This document shows, one piece after another, positions 27,901 through 37,300 of a DNA stretch of 64,000 nucleotides. Within the stretch, counting starts at the first letter, position 1; each line of letters starts with the position of its first letter. The DNA comes from Carallia brachiata. Lineage: Eukaryota; Streptophyta; Magnoliopsida; Malpighiales; Rhizophoraceae. A model generated the notes under the pieces. That model was not told the DNA's origin. It saw only the letters and a program-made list of their open reading frames with translations, and made no database searches. A program made the translations under genes and the position numbers. The DNA lies in the NCBI GenBank assembly GCA_021464245.1, contig JADCRB010000035.1:1818793-1882792 (forward strand), given 5' to 3'.

Positions 27901-30900
27901 CATTTAAGTGTAATTTGGGTTAAATAAGCCATTAAAATGAAAGAAAATCACTTATTTGCATGAAATGAAGTGATTTAGACTCTTTATTCATGCCACAAAT
28001 GGTTTTATGCAACTAATAAACGCAAATCATTATCAATCGCACACTTATTAGATGAATTTAATGCATTTAACTCCCCAAAAGGTGTTGAAAATGCTTTTCC
28101 ATTGAAATTAAAGGTTTTTATAAGCATTAATACTTCATTTAAGTGTAATTTGGGTTAAATAAGCCATTAAAATGAAAGAAAATCACTTATTTGCACGAAT
28201 GAAGTGATTTAACTCTTTATTCATGCCACAAATGGTTTTATGCAACTAATAAACACAAATTATGATCAATTGCACACTTATTAGATGAATTTAATGTTTT
28301 AACTCCCCAAAAGGTGTTGAAAATGCTTTTTACATTGAATTAAAGGTTTTTAAGCATTAATGCTTCATTTAAGTGTAATTTGGGTAAATAAGCCATTAAA
28401 ATGAAAGAAAATCACTTATTTGCATGAAATAAGTGATTTAGACTCTTTATTCATGCCACAAATGGTTTTATGCAACTAATAAACGCAAATCATTATCAAT
28501 CGCACACTTATTAGATGGAATTTAATGCATTTAACTCCCCAAAAGGTGTTAAAAATGCTTTTTCCATTGAAATTAAAGGTTTTTATAGCATTAATGCTTC
28601 ATTTAAGTGTAATTTGGGTTAAATAAGCCATTAAAATGAAAGAAAATCACTTATTTGCATGAAATGAAGTGATTTAGACTCTTTATTCATGCCACAAATG
28701 GTTTTATGCAACTAATAAACACAAATTGATCAATTGCACACTTATTAGATGAAATTTAATGTTTAACTCCCCAAAAGGTGTTGAAAATGCTTTTTACATT
28801 GAAATTAATGGTTTTTGTAAGCATTAATGCTTCATTTAAGTGTAATTTGGGTAAATAAGCCAATAAAAAGAAAATCACTTATTTGCATGAAATGAAGTGA
28901 TTTAGACTCTTTATTCATGCCACAAATGGTTTTATGCAACTAATAAACGCAAATCATTATCAATCGCACACTTATTAGATGGAATTTAATGCATTTAACT
29001 CCCCAAAAGGTGTTAAAATGCTTTTTCCATTGAAATTAAAGGTTTTATAAGCATTAATCTTCATTTAAGTGTAATTTGGGTTAAATAAGCCGTTAAAATG
29101 AAAGAAAATCACTTATTTGCACGAAATGAAGTGATTTAACTCTTTTTCATGCCACAAATGATTTTATGCAACTAATAAACACAAATTATGATCAATTGCA
29201 CACTTATTAGATGAAATTTAATGTTTTAACTCCCCAAAAGGTGTTGAAAATGCTTTTTCATTGAAATTAATGGTTTTTGTAAGCATTAATGCTTCATTTA
29301 AGTGTAATTTGGGTAAATAAGCCAATAAAATGAAAGAAAATCACTTATTTGCATGAAATAAGTGATTTAGACTCTTTATTCATGCCACAAATGGTTTTAT
29401 GCAACTAATAAACGCAAATCATTATCAATTGCACACTTATTAGATGGAATTTAATGCATTTAACTCCCCAAAAGGTGAAAATGCTTTTTCCATTGAAATT
29501 AAAGGTTTATAAGCATTAATGCTTCATTTAAGTGTAATTTGGGTTAAATAAGCCATTAAAATGAAAGAAAATCACTTATTTGCACGAAATGAAGTGATTT
29601 AGACTCTTTATTCATGCCACAAATGGTTTTATGCAACTAATAAACACAAATCATGATCAATTGCACACTTATTAGATGTAATTTAATGCATTTAACTCCC
29701 CAAAAGGTGTTGAAAATGCTTTTTCATTGAAATTAATGGTTTTTTTAAGCATTAATGCTTCATTTAAGTGTAATTTGGGTTAAATAAGCCAATAAAATGA
29801 AAGAAAATCACTTATTTGCATGAAATGAAGTGATTTAGACTCTTTATTCATGCCACAAATGGTTTTATGCAACTAATAAACGCAAATCATTATCAATCGC
29901 ACACTTATTAGATGGAATTTAATGCATTTAACTCCCCAAAAGGTGTTGAAAATGCTTTTTCCATTGAAATTAAAGGTTTTTATAAGCATTAATACTTCAT
30001 TTAAGTGTAATTTGGGTTAAATAAGCCGTTAAAATGAAAGAAAATCACTTATTTGCACGAAATGAAGTGATTTAAACTCTTTATTCATGCCACAAATGAT
30101 TTTATGCAACTAATAAACACAAATTATGATCAATTGCACACTTATTAGACGAAATTTAATGCTTTTAACTCCCCAAAAGGTGTTGAAAATGCTTTTTACA
30201 TTGAAATTAATGGTTTTTGTAAGCATTAATGCTTCATTTAAGTGTAATTTGGGTTAAAAAAGCCATAAAATGAAAAAAATCACTTATTTGCATGAAATGA
30301 AGTGATTTAGACTCTTTATTCATGCCACAAATGGTTTTATGCAACTAATAAACGCAAATCATTATCAATTGCACACTTATTAGATGAATTTAATATTTAA
30401 CTCCCCAAAAGGTGTTGAAAATGCTTTTCCATTGAAATTAAAGGTTTTTATAAGCATTAGCTTTTTAAGTGTAATTTGGGTTAAATAAGCCATTAAAATG
30501 AAAGAAAATCACTTATTTGCACGAAATGAAGTGATTTAGATCTTTATTCATGCCACAAATGGTTTTATGCAACTAATAAACACAAATCATGATCAATTGC
30601 ACACTTATTAGATGAATTTAATGTTTTAACTCCCCAAAAGGTGTTGAAAATGCTTTTTCATTGAAATTAATGGTTTTTTAAGCATTAATGCTTCATTTAA
30701 GTGTAATTTGGGTTAAATAAGCCATAAAATGAAAAAAATCACTTATTTGCTTGAAATGAAGTGATTTAGACTTTTATTCATGCCACAAATGGTTTTATAT
30801 GCAACTAATAAACGCAAATCATTATCAATCGCACACTTATTAGATGAATTTAATGCATTTAACTCCCCAAAAGGTGTTGAAAATGCTTTTTCCATTGAAA

Positions 30901-31178
30901 TTAAAGGTTTTTATAAGCATTAATACTTTATTTAAGTGAATTTGGGTAAATAAGCCGTTAAAATGAAAGAAAATCACTTATTTGCACGAAATGAAGTGAT
31001 TTAGACTCTTTATCATGCCACAAATGGTTTTATGCAACTAATAAACACAAATTATGATCAATTGCACACTTATTAGATGAATTTAATGTTTTTAACTCCC
31101 CAAAAGGTGTTGAAAATGCTTTTTACATTGAAATTAATGGTTTTTGTAGCATTAATGCTTCATTTAAGTGTAATTTGG

Positions 31179-31179
31179 N
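31179..31179. other. Single N at the satellite/retroelement junction
   Basis: The satellite stops at TAATTTGG, one N follows, and the next base belongs to the retroelement interior. The 5' LTR, primer-binding site and left target-site copy are all absent at this point. The N probably stands for missing sequence of unknown length, so this junction should not be read as biological. Confidence 0.9.
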
Positions 31180-31772
31180 TTTGCTATAACTTCTTCTATA
31201 CAACTCCAAATTGAGTGATTCCAGTTGCGTTTGAAAGCTAACATATAGGGCTACAACTTTTGTGTTTTGAGAAAAGCCCAGTTCGATTGGAAGCGTAGCC
31301 AAAGTCGAGTTCGAAATCAGCGCTCAATATCTGTCCTGATTGGGAAAAAGTGAGAAACCCTAGTCCGCCCAATCTAAACCTTCTTTTGTGTTTCCTAGTG
31401 GTTATTTGAGTCAGTTTTGTTACTTTCCAGCAAGTTTAACAAAAAAAAAAAAAAAAAAGAGTTCTGGCCATATTAAAAAAAAAAAGAAAAAAAACTATTT
31501 GGCAAATTACTTGTGTGGACAGCTTGTACCAAACCCTTTCCCTTGTTGTTTTTCCTTCAGCCTTTAGTTCTAGTTGTTGCAAGGAGTTTGTAAACTGAAT
31601 TTTTATTGGTTCTTGGCTCCAAAGAACTTAGAGTGAGGAACAATTGAGTGGAAAAAGCAAAATTGATTTGTGTGCAAACACGAGAGATTGAGTGTCATAC
31701 GTGAGGAATGGAGTGCAAACACGTGAGGGAGTTTGTGAGGTCCTTTCTAACGTTATTTTGCAGATTTAAAAC
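31180..31772 (+). other. Retroelement 5' leader (untranslated internal region)
   Basis: Non-satellite sequence between the N and the gag start. It has no long reading frame. Two A-rich tracts stand out: a run of 18 A at 31441-31458, and 31475-31494, which is A broken by one G. Just before the gag ATG there is TTATTTTGCAG, which resembles a 3' splice site, but no matching donor is evident. The primer-binding site expected next to a 5' LTR (typically complementary to initiator tRNA-Met in plant elements) is absent, so the true start of the leader is missing. Confidence 0.7.
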
Positions 31773-32687
31773 ATGTCTACAGACCGTGGCAAGGGTGCTT
31801 CAAAGGAAGGATCAACTAATGAATCAATTGTGATCAGCACAATGCGACAACAATTTGATCGAGTGTTTGCGTGTTTTGATGAAATGCGAGATAGCATGGA
31901 TAGACAAGAAGCTGCCATAGCCAATTTGCAGCGGGCAGCACCAAAGAGTTCCCAATGCACGGGAGAATGGTGAGAACGTTATGAAGCTCATTTTGAGGAT
32001 GACTTTGTCGAAGATGATCAAGGCTCCAATTATAGTGTGGGCAGAATGGCACGTGGTAGAGAAGGAAGAGGTGGATGTGAAGTAGGCCGTGGAGGTAGAG
32101 GAGAGAGGAACATTGGGAGATGGAGAAGACAAGATCGCAACCTTGGAAGCATCAAAATGAAGATTCCTCCATTCCAAGGCAAAAGTGATCCTGACGCTAC
32201 TTGGAGTGGGAAAAAAAGGTAGAGCTTGTGTTCAACTGCCATGATTACTTTGAGGAGAAGAAGGTGAAGTTAGCAGCCGTGGAGTTCATCGATTATGCCA
32301 TAGTTTGGTGGGACCAGTTGGTGCTCAATCGTCGAAGAAATCGTGAGAGACCAATTGACACTTGGGATGAGATGAAGGCAATTATGAGAAACGATTTGTT
32401 CCTAACCATTATTATCGTGAGCTTTATCGCAGGTTGCAAGGGCTTACTCAAGGTACCAAGAGCTGTGGAGGAGTACCATAAGGAGATGGAGATAGCTATG
32501 ATCCGTGCCAATGTTGAGGAAGATCGAGAAGCTACAATGGCTAGATTTCTACAAGGGCTAAACAAGAACATAGCCGATATAGTAGATGCAACATTATGTG
32601 GAGTTGGAGGACATGGTTCACATGGCTATGAAGGTTGAAAGGCAGCTCAAAGGAAGGTGTACAACATCACGATATAGTTCAAATTGA
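31773..32687 (+). pseudogene. gag, Ty3/gypsy retrotransposon type, disabled
   Basis: Nucleocapsid/capsid precursor of the element. The ATG at 31773 begins MSTDRGKGASKEG, followed by a short coiled-coil-like stretch (FDRVFACFDEMRDSMDRQEA) and, past a stop, a glycine/arginine-rich tract at about 32040-32140. The conserved capsid core follows: KIPPFQGKSDPDA near 32158, then EWEKKVELVF, DYAIVWWDQL near 32291 and RFLQGLNKNIADI near 32543, all typical of plant Ty3/gypsy gag. Breaks seen: an in-frame TGA at 31971-31973; a one-base loss near 32195; a one-base loss near 32390 cancelled by a one-base gain near 32463; a further shift near 32585; and a stop at 32685-32687. No CCHC zinc knuckle is visible. 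Family assignment is strong; whether each break is biological or a base-call error is open. Confidence 0.85.
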
Positions 32688-33480
32688 CTTCTTCCTTAGC
32701 ATGGAAGCCGAATTGGAACAAAAAGAGGATAAAGCATCAAACAAATTCAAGTCTGATCCAAACAAAAGCAAGGAAGTTGGGAGTAGCCAAGAGAAGGGTA
32801 AGATGAATGTGTCAATGAAGGAAAGGATTTTTGATGAAGATTTTCTCAAAATGTTTAGTCAATATATCAAGCAAGTGGAGAGTTCTAAATCAAAGCATGT
32901 GAGTTCTGAATCTTGTGTTGATGTGGTCCAAGAAGTTGCACAAGAACATAAGGTTGAAGATGAGGTTGTTGATCATACATTGACTATGGGTGTGTGGTAT
33001 CAAGCATGAGAGTTGATTTAGAGGTTGAAACTGAAGTTGTTGAGCTTGGTTGTGTATCACATGAGAAAGTTTTCGTGATGGTGAAGTGGAGACTTTGGTT
33101 GATGTTGTAGAATGTGAATTTAAAGGCCATAAGCTTCAACTTGTGGAAGATTGTGAATTGGATGTGGAATCCGTGCATGAAGTTGAATTGGTAGATGGTG
33201 GAGAGTTAGCAAAATGCCCTACTATAGAGCTACCATTCAGTTCAACTACACCACAACCAATGGATTTTGTTGATTCTATGCTTAATGTGTCTACTCATGT
33301 TGATTTTGTCAGATCAAGTGCTGAACCACCTTAGCTCATTTTCTTTGTTTGATCGCTTGGTGGTAATTCAAAAGAGGAGATTTTGCTTTGCGGTGAAGGC
33401 ATCAAAATACTCTAAGTATCTATTTCTTTGGCATGGGAGACATCAATTCCTTGTAGCTCAAGACATTCCTCCAGGTTTGA
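32688..33480 (+). pseudogene. Acidic, valine/glutamate-rich frame downstream of gag, function unknown
   Basis: After gag the reading passes through several frames with similar composition. Positions 32699-33000 give a Lys/Ser/Glu-rich part (DKASNKFKSDPNKSKEVGSS) and then an acidic part (VDVVQEVAQEHKVEDEVVD). From 33006 another frame gives MRVDLEVETEVVELGCVSHE, and from 33086 a third gives VDVVECEFKGHKLQLVEDCE, ending at 33334. A last short stretch reads FLWHGRHQFLVAQDIPPGLK up to a stop at 33483-33485. The matching composition across frames suggests one acidic protein or domain of about 250 residues broken by frameshifts near 32995 and 33082. No aspartic-protease DTG/DSG motif, YVDD-type reverse transcriptase motif or HHCC integrase motif is visible. 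I do not recognise the domain. It could be a gag C-terminal extension or captured sequence. Confidence 0.5.
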
Positions 33481-33485
33481 AGTAG

Positions 33486-33530
33486 AACAACAGCAGATTT
33501 GAGGACAAATCTTTTTGAAGAAAGGGGGAA
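33486..33530 (+). promoter_or_regulatory. Internal 3' end with polypurine tract
   Basis: A purine run GAAGAAAGGGGGAA at 33517-33530 lies directly before the LTR start at 33531. This is the expected primer for plus-strand DNA synthesis. The bases just upstream (GAGGACAAATCTTTTTGAAG) resemble the 3' end of pol in autonomous plant Ty3/gypsy elements, which suggests that this element kept the 3' end of an autonomous ancestor while losing the enzymes. Confidence 0.8.
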
Positions 33531-33973
33531 TGATGTGAGTCTGGCTAGCACTCTCGCTACATGATTTGGTGTGATTTTATGGCTCGGTGGACTTTCCTTG
33601 GAGAGTAAGAAACGTGCTTTACTTGTGGAGCAAGCAATGAAGATTGGAGGTCTTACAAGTCTACATCAATGTGATCCAAGTGCAAGAAGAGGAGTGTTAA
33701 CCAAATTGAGGAAGATTGGGCCAACAAGAATTATTTGGGCCTAATGCATAAGCCTATTTGTGGACTGATTTGGATTGTTTATTAGAGTTTTAATTGTTGT
33801 TTTGGGCCAAACAATGTTTTATTTAAGCCCAATCCGTTTGCAAGTAGGAATTAAATTTAATTTTCAAGTTTCTAGTTGAATTAGGTTTTCCTTATTCGTA
33901 TAGGAACTTGGTATTTTAGTCTTATAGGTTTTCTAGTCTAGTAGGTTTAAAACCCTAACTATTTGGGTTTGCC

Positions 33974-33980
33974 TATAAAA
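33974..33980 (+). promoter_or_regulatory. LTR TATA box
   Basis: TATAAAA within GCCTATAAAAGGCTTG, 444 bp into the LTR. In an LTR promoter, transcription would begin about 30 bp downstream, near 34005, which would put the U3/R boundary there. The start site is inferred from position only. Confidence 0.6.
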
Positions 33981-34167
33981 GGCTTGTAAGACTTTTATTT
34001 TAAGAATTGAATAATTTGATGAATTGATTAGAACAATCGTTCTTTGGAGTTTCAGAACTCTTTACCGAACTTATCAAGGACACCTCCTTGTGGCGTTCAA
34101 CCAAGTCTTATCACCCTCCTTCTTCCTTTTCTAGGGTGTGGCGACTATATCCTTCTTTTATACCTTT

Positions 34168-34330
34168 GGTTCGCGTCTCTTATAGACGTTGGGTCAAGGT
34201 TCCTTCAAACCTGACTTGGCTTTCCTTGGGTTGTGATTTCAATCTCGTTCGTGGGTCTTTCGGTGTATCCGTGGGGTTCGCGTCTCCCTATAGGCTTGGG
34301 TCTTCCGGTGCTATCCGCGGGGTTCGCATC
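34168..34330 (+). repeat. Degenerate direct repeats in the LTR R/U5 part
   Basis: The motif GGGTCTTNCGGTG followed by TATCCG and GGGGTTCGC appears at 34253-34285 and again at 34298-34330, a 45-bp step. A further relative, GGTTCGCGTCTCTTATAGAC, starts at 34168. The last copy forms the very end of the LTR. Confidence 0.65.
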
Positions 34331-34331
34331 A

Positions 34332-37300
34332 ATTTAACTCCCAAAAGGTGTTAAAAATGCTTTTTTCATTGAAATTAATGGTTTTTGTAAGCATTAATGC
34401 TTAATTGAAGTGAAATTGGGGTTAAATAAGCCATTAAAATGAAAGAAAATCACTTATTTGCATGAAATGAAGTGATTTAGACTCTTTATTCATGCCACAA
34501 ATGGTTTTATGCAACTAATAAACACAAATCATGATCAATTGCACACTTATTAGATGTAATTTAATGCATTTAACTCCATAAAAGGTCTTAAAAATGCTTT
34601 TTCCATTTAGATTAAAGGTTTTTATAAGCATTAATGCTTCATTTAAGTGTAATTTGGGTTAAATAAGCCATTAAAATGAAAGAAAATCACTTATTTGCAT
34701 GAAATGAAGTGATTTAGACTCTTTATTCATGCCACAAATGGTTTTTGCAACTAATAAATGCAAATCATGATCAATTGCACACATATTAGATGGAATTTTG
34801 TGCATTTAACTCCCCATAAGGTGTTAAAAATGCTTTTTCCATTGAAATTAAAGGTTTTTATAAGCATTAATGCTTCATTTAAGTGTAATTTGGGTTAAAT
34901 AAGCCATTAAAATGAAAGAAAATCACTATTTACATGAAATGAAGTGATTTAGACACTTTATTCATGCCAAAAATGGTTTTATGCAACTAATAAACGCAAA
35001 TCATGATCAATTGCACACTTATTAGATGGAATTTAATGCATTTAACTCCCCAAAAGGTGTTAAAAATGCTTTTTTCATTGAAATTAATGGTTTTTGTAAG
35101 CATTAATGCTTAATTGAAGTGAAATTGGGGTTAAATAAGCCATTAAAATGAAGAAAATCACTTATTTGCACGAAATGAAGTGATTTAGACTCTTTATTCT
35201 TGCCACAAATGGTTTTATGCAACTAATAAACAAAAATCATGATCAATTCACACTTATTAGATGTAATTTAATGCATTTAACTCCCAAAGTTAAAAATGCT
35301 TTTTCCATTGAAATTAATGGTTTTTGTAAGCATTAATGCTTAATTGAAGTGTAATTTGGGTTAAATAAGCCATTAAAATGAAAGAAAATCACTTATTTGC
35401 ATGAAATGAAGTGATTTAGACTCTTTATTCATGCCACAAATGGTTTTATGCAACTAATAAACACAAATCATGATCAATTGCACACTTATTAGATGTAATT
35501 TAATGCATTTAACTCTATAAAAGGTCTTAAAAATGCTTTTTCCATTAAATTAAAGGTTTTTATAAGCATTAATGCTTCATTTAAGTGTAATTTGGGTTAA
35601 ATAAGCCATTAAAATGAAAGAAAATCACTTATTTACATGAAATGAAGTGATTTAGACACTTTATTCATGCCACAAATGGTTTTATGCAACTAATAAACGC
35701 AAATCATGATCAATTGCACACTTATTAGATGGAATTTAATGCATTTAACTCCCCAAAAGGTGTTAAAAATGCTTTTTTCATTGAAATTAATGGTTTTTGT
35801 AAGCATTAATGCTTAATTGAAGTGAAATTGGGGTTAAATAAGCCATTAAAATGAAAGAAAATCACTTATTTGCATGAAATGAAGTGATTTAGACTCTTTA
35901 TTCATGCCACAAATGGTTTTATGCAACTAATAAACGCAAATCATGATCAATTGCACACTTATTAGATGGAATTTTGTGCATTTAACTCCCCAAAAGGTCT
36001 TAAAAATGCTTTTTCCATTGAAATTAAAGGTTTTTATAAGCATTAATGCTTCATTTAAGTGTAATTTGGGTTAAATAAGCCATTAAAATGAAAGAAAATC
36101 ACTTATTTGCATGAAATGAAGTGATTTAGACTCTTTATTCATGCCACAAATGGTTTTATGCAACTAATAAACGCAAATCATGATCAATTGCACACTTATT
36201 AGATGGAATTTTGTGCATTTAACTCCCCATAAGGTGTTAAAAATGCTTTTTCCATTGAAATTAAAGGTTTTTATAAGCATTAATGCTTCATTTAAGTGTA
36301 ATTTGGGTTAAATAAGCCATTAAAATGAAAGAAAATCACTTATTTACATGAAATGAATGATGATTTAGACTTTATTCATGCCACAAATGGTTTTATGCAA
36401 CTAATAAACGCAAATCATGATCAATTGCACACTTATTAGATGGAATTTAATGCATTTAACTCCCCAAAAGGTGTTAAAAATGCTTTTTTCATTGAAATTA
36501 ATGGTTTTTGTAAGCATTAATGCTTAATTGAAGTGAAATTGGGGTTAAATAAGCCATTAAAATGAAAGAAAATCACTTATTTGCATGAAATGAAGTGATT
36601 TAGACTCTTTATTCATGCCACAAATGGTTTTATGCAACTAATAAACACAAATCATGATCAATTGCACACTTATTAGATGTAATTTAATGCATTTAACTCC
36701 CCATAAAAGGTCATAAAAATGTTTTTCCATTGATTAAAGGTTTTTATAAGCATTAATGCTTCATTTAAGTGTAATTTGGGTTAATAAGCCATTAAAATGA
36801 AAGAAAATCACTTATTTGCATGAAATGAAGTGATTTAGACTCTTTATTCATGCCACAAATGGTTTTATGCAACTAATAAACGCAAATCATGATCAATTGC
36901 ACACTTATTAGATGGAATTTTGTGCATTTAACTCCCCATAAGGTGTTAAAAATGCTTTTTCCATTGAAATTAAAGGTTTTTATAAGCATTAATCTTCATT
37001 TAATGTAATTTGGGTTAAATAAGCCATTAAAATGAAAGAAAATCACTTATTTGCATGAAATGAAGTGATTTAGACTCTTTATTCATGCCACAAATAATTT
37101 TATGCAACTAATAAACGCAAATCATGATCAATTGCAGACATATTAGATGGAATTTTGTGCATTTAACTCCCCATAAGGTGTTAAAAATGTTTTTCCATTG
37201 AAATTAAAGGTTTTTATAAGCATTAATGCTTCATTTAAGTGTAATTTGGGTTAAATAAGCCATTAAAATGAAAGAAAATCACTTATTTGCATGAAATGAA

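Larger units (their letters stand above)
1..31178. repeat. Satellite array, zone A (237-bp monomer, about 130 copies)
   Basis: Head-to-tail tandem array of an AT-rich monomer, 237 bp in clean copies, all in the same orientation. Three variants interleave. A1 (for example 19899-20135) reads ATTATCAATCGCACAC and often CCGTTAAAATG. A2 (13339-13575) reads AAATTATGATCAATTG, has TTTTTACATTGAAATTAATGG and GCCAATAAAATG. A3 (16443-16679) begins GCAAGTAATAAACAC or similar, with GTAATTTAATACATTT and GTTAAAAATGC. Zone A is distinguished from zone C by TTTTTATAAGC or TTTTTGTAAGC where zone C has TTTTTGCAAGC. No gene or other element is visible in these 31 kb. Short minus-strand reading frames here start at TTG, hold one stop per monomer and lose frame at each indel, so they are not coding. 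A pericentromeric or centromeric location is inference. Confidence 0.95.
31180..34331 (+). mobile_element. Non-autonomous Ty3/gypsy-type LTR retrotransposon (TR-GAG-like), 5' end missing
   Basis: In order, the element holds an untranslated leader, a broken gag, an acidic reading frame of unknown function, a polypurine tract and a complete 3' LTR. The visible internal part is 2,351 bp and the LTR 801 bp, so with a second LTR the element would be about 4 kb. No protease, reverse transcriptase, RNase H or integrase can be read in any frame between gag and the polypurine tract, and there is not enough room for them. Plant Ty3/gypsy elements with only gag are known as TR-GAGs and depend on enzymes supplied by autonomous relatives. 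The gag is clearly plant Ty3/gypsy-like; I cannot fix the lineage without an integrase or chromodomain. The element lies between satellite zones A and B. The right edge is precise; the left edge is an N. Confidence 0.85.
33531..34331 (+). repeat. 3' LTR, complete, 801 bp
   Basis: It starts TGATG right after the polypurine tract and ends CATCA right where the satellite resumes. TGATG and CATCA are perfect 5-bp inverted ends of the TG...CA class. The LTR contains a TATA box (33974-33980), a T-rich region and, near its 3' end, short degenerate direct repeats. The 5' LTR is not in the assembly, so LTR divergence and age cannot be estimated here. Reading frames inside it (such as 34088-34354, which runs on into the satellite) are fortuitous. 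Confidence 0.88.

Noticed and set aside
79..31100. Many minus-strand reading frames of 60-117 codons beginning LHKTICGMNKE in the satellite
   Set aside because: They start at TTG, not ATG, recur once per 237-bp monomer because 237 is a multiple of three, hold a stop per monomer and lose frame at each indel. There is no sign of promoter or selection. The 117-codon case at 19171-19524 is only a copy in which a 30-bp doublet and a variant removed one stop.
32393..32455. Possible transmembrane segment in gag
   Set aside because: The hydrophobic run is the out-of-frame reading between two cancelling one-base changes.
31766..32571. Minus-strand frames opposite gag
   Set aside because: They are antisense shadows of the gag region, which is clearly coding on the + strand.
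34088..34354. 88-codon plus-strand frame across the LTR end
   Set aside because: It runs from the R/U5 part of the LTR into the satellite and has no recognisable domain. It is a chance frame.
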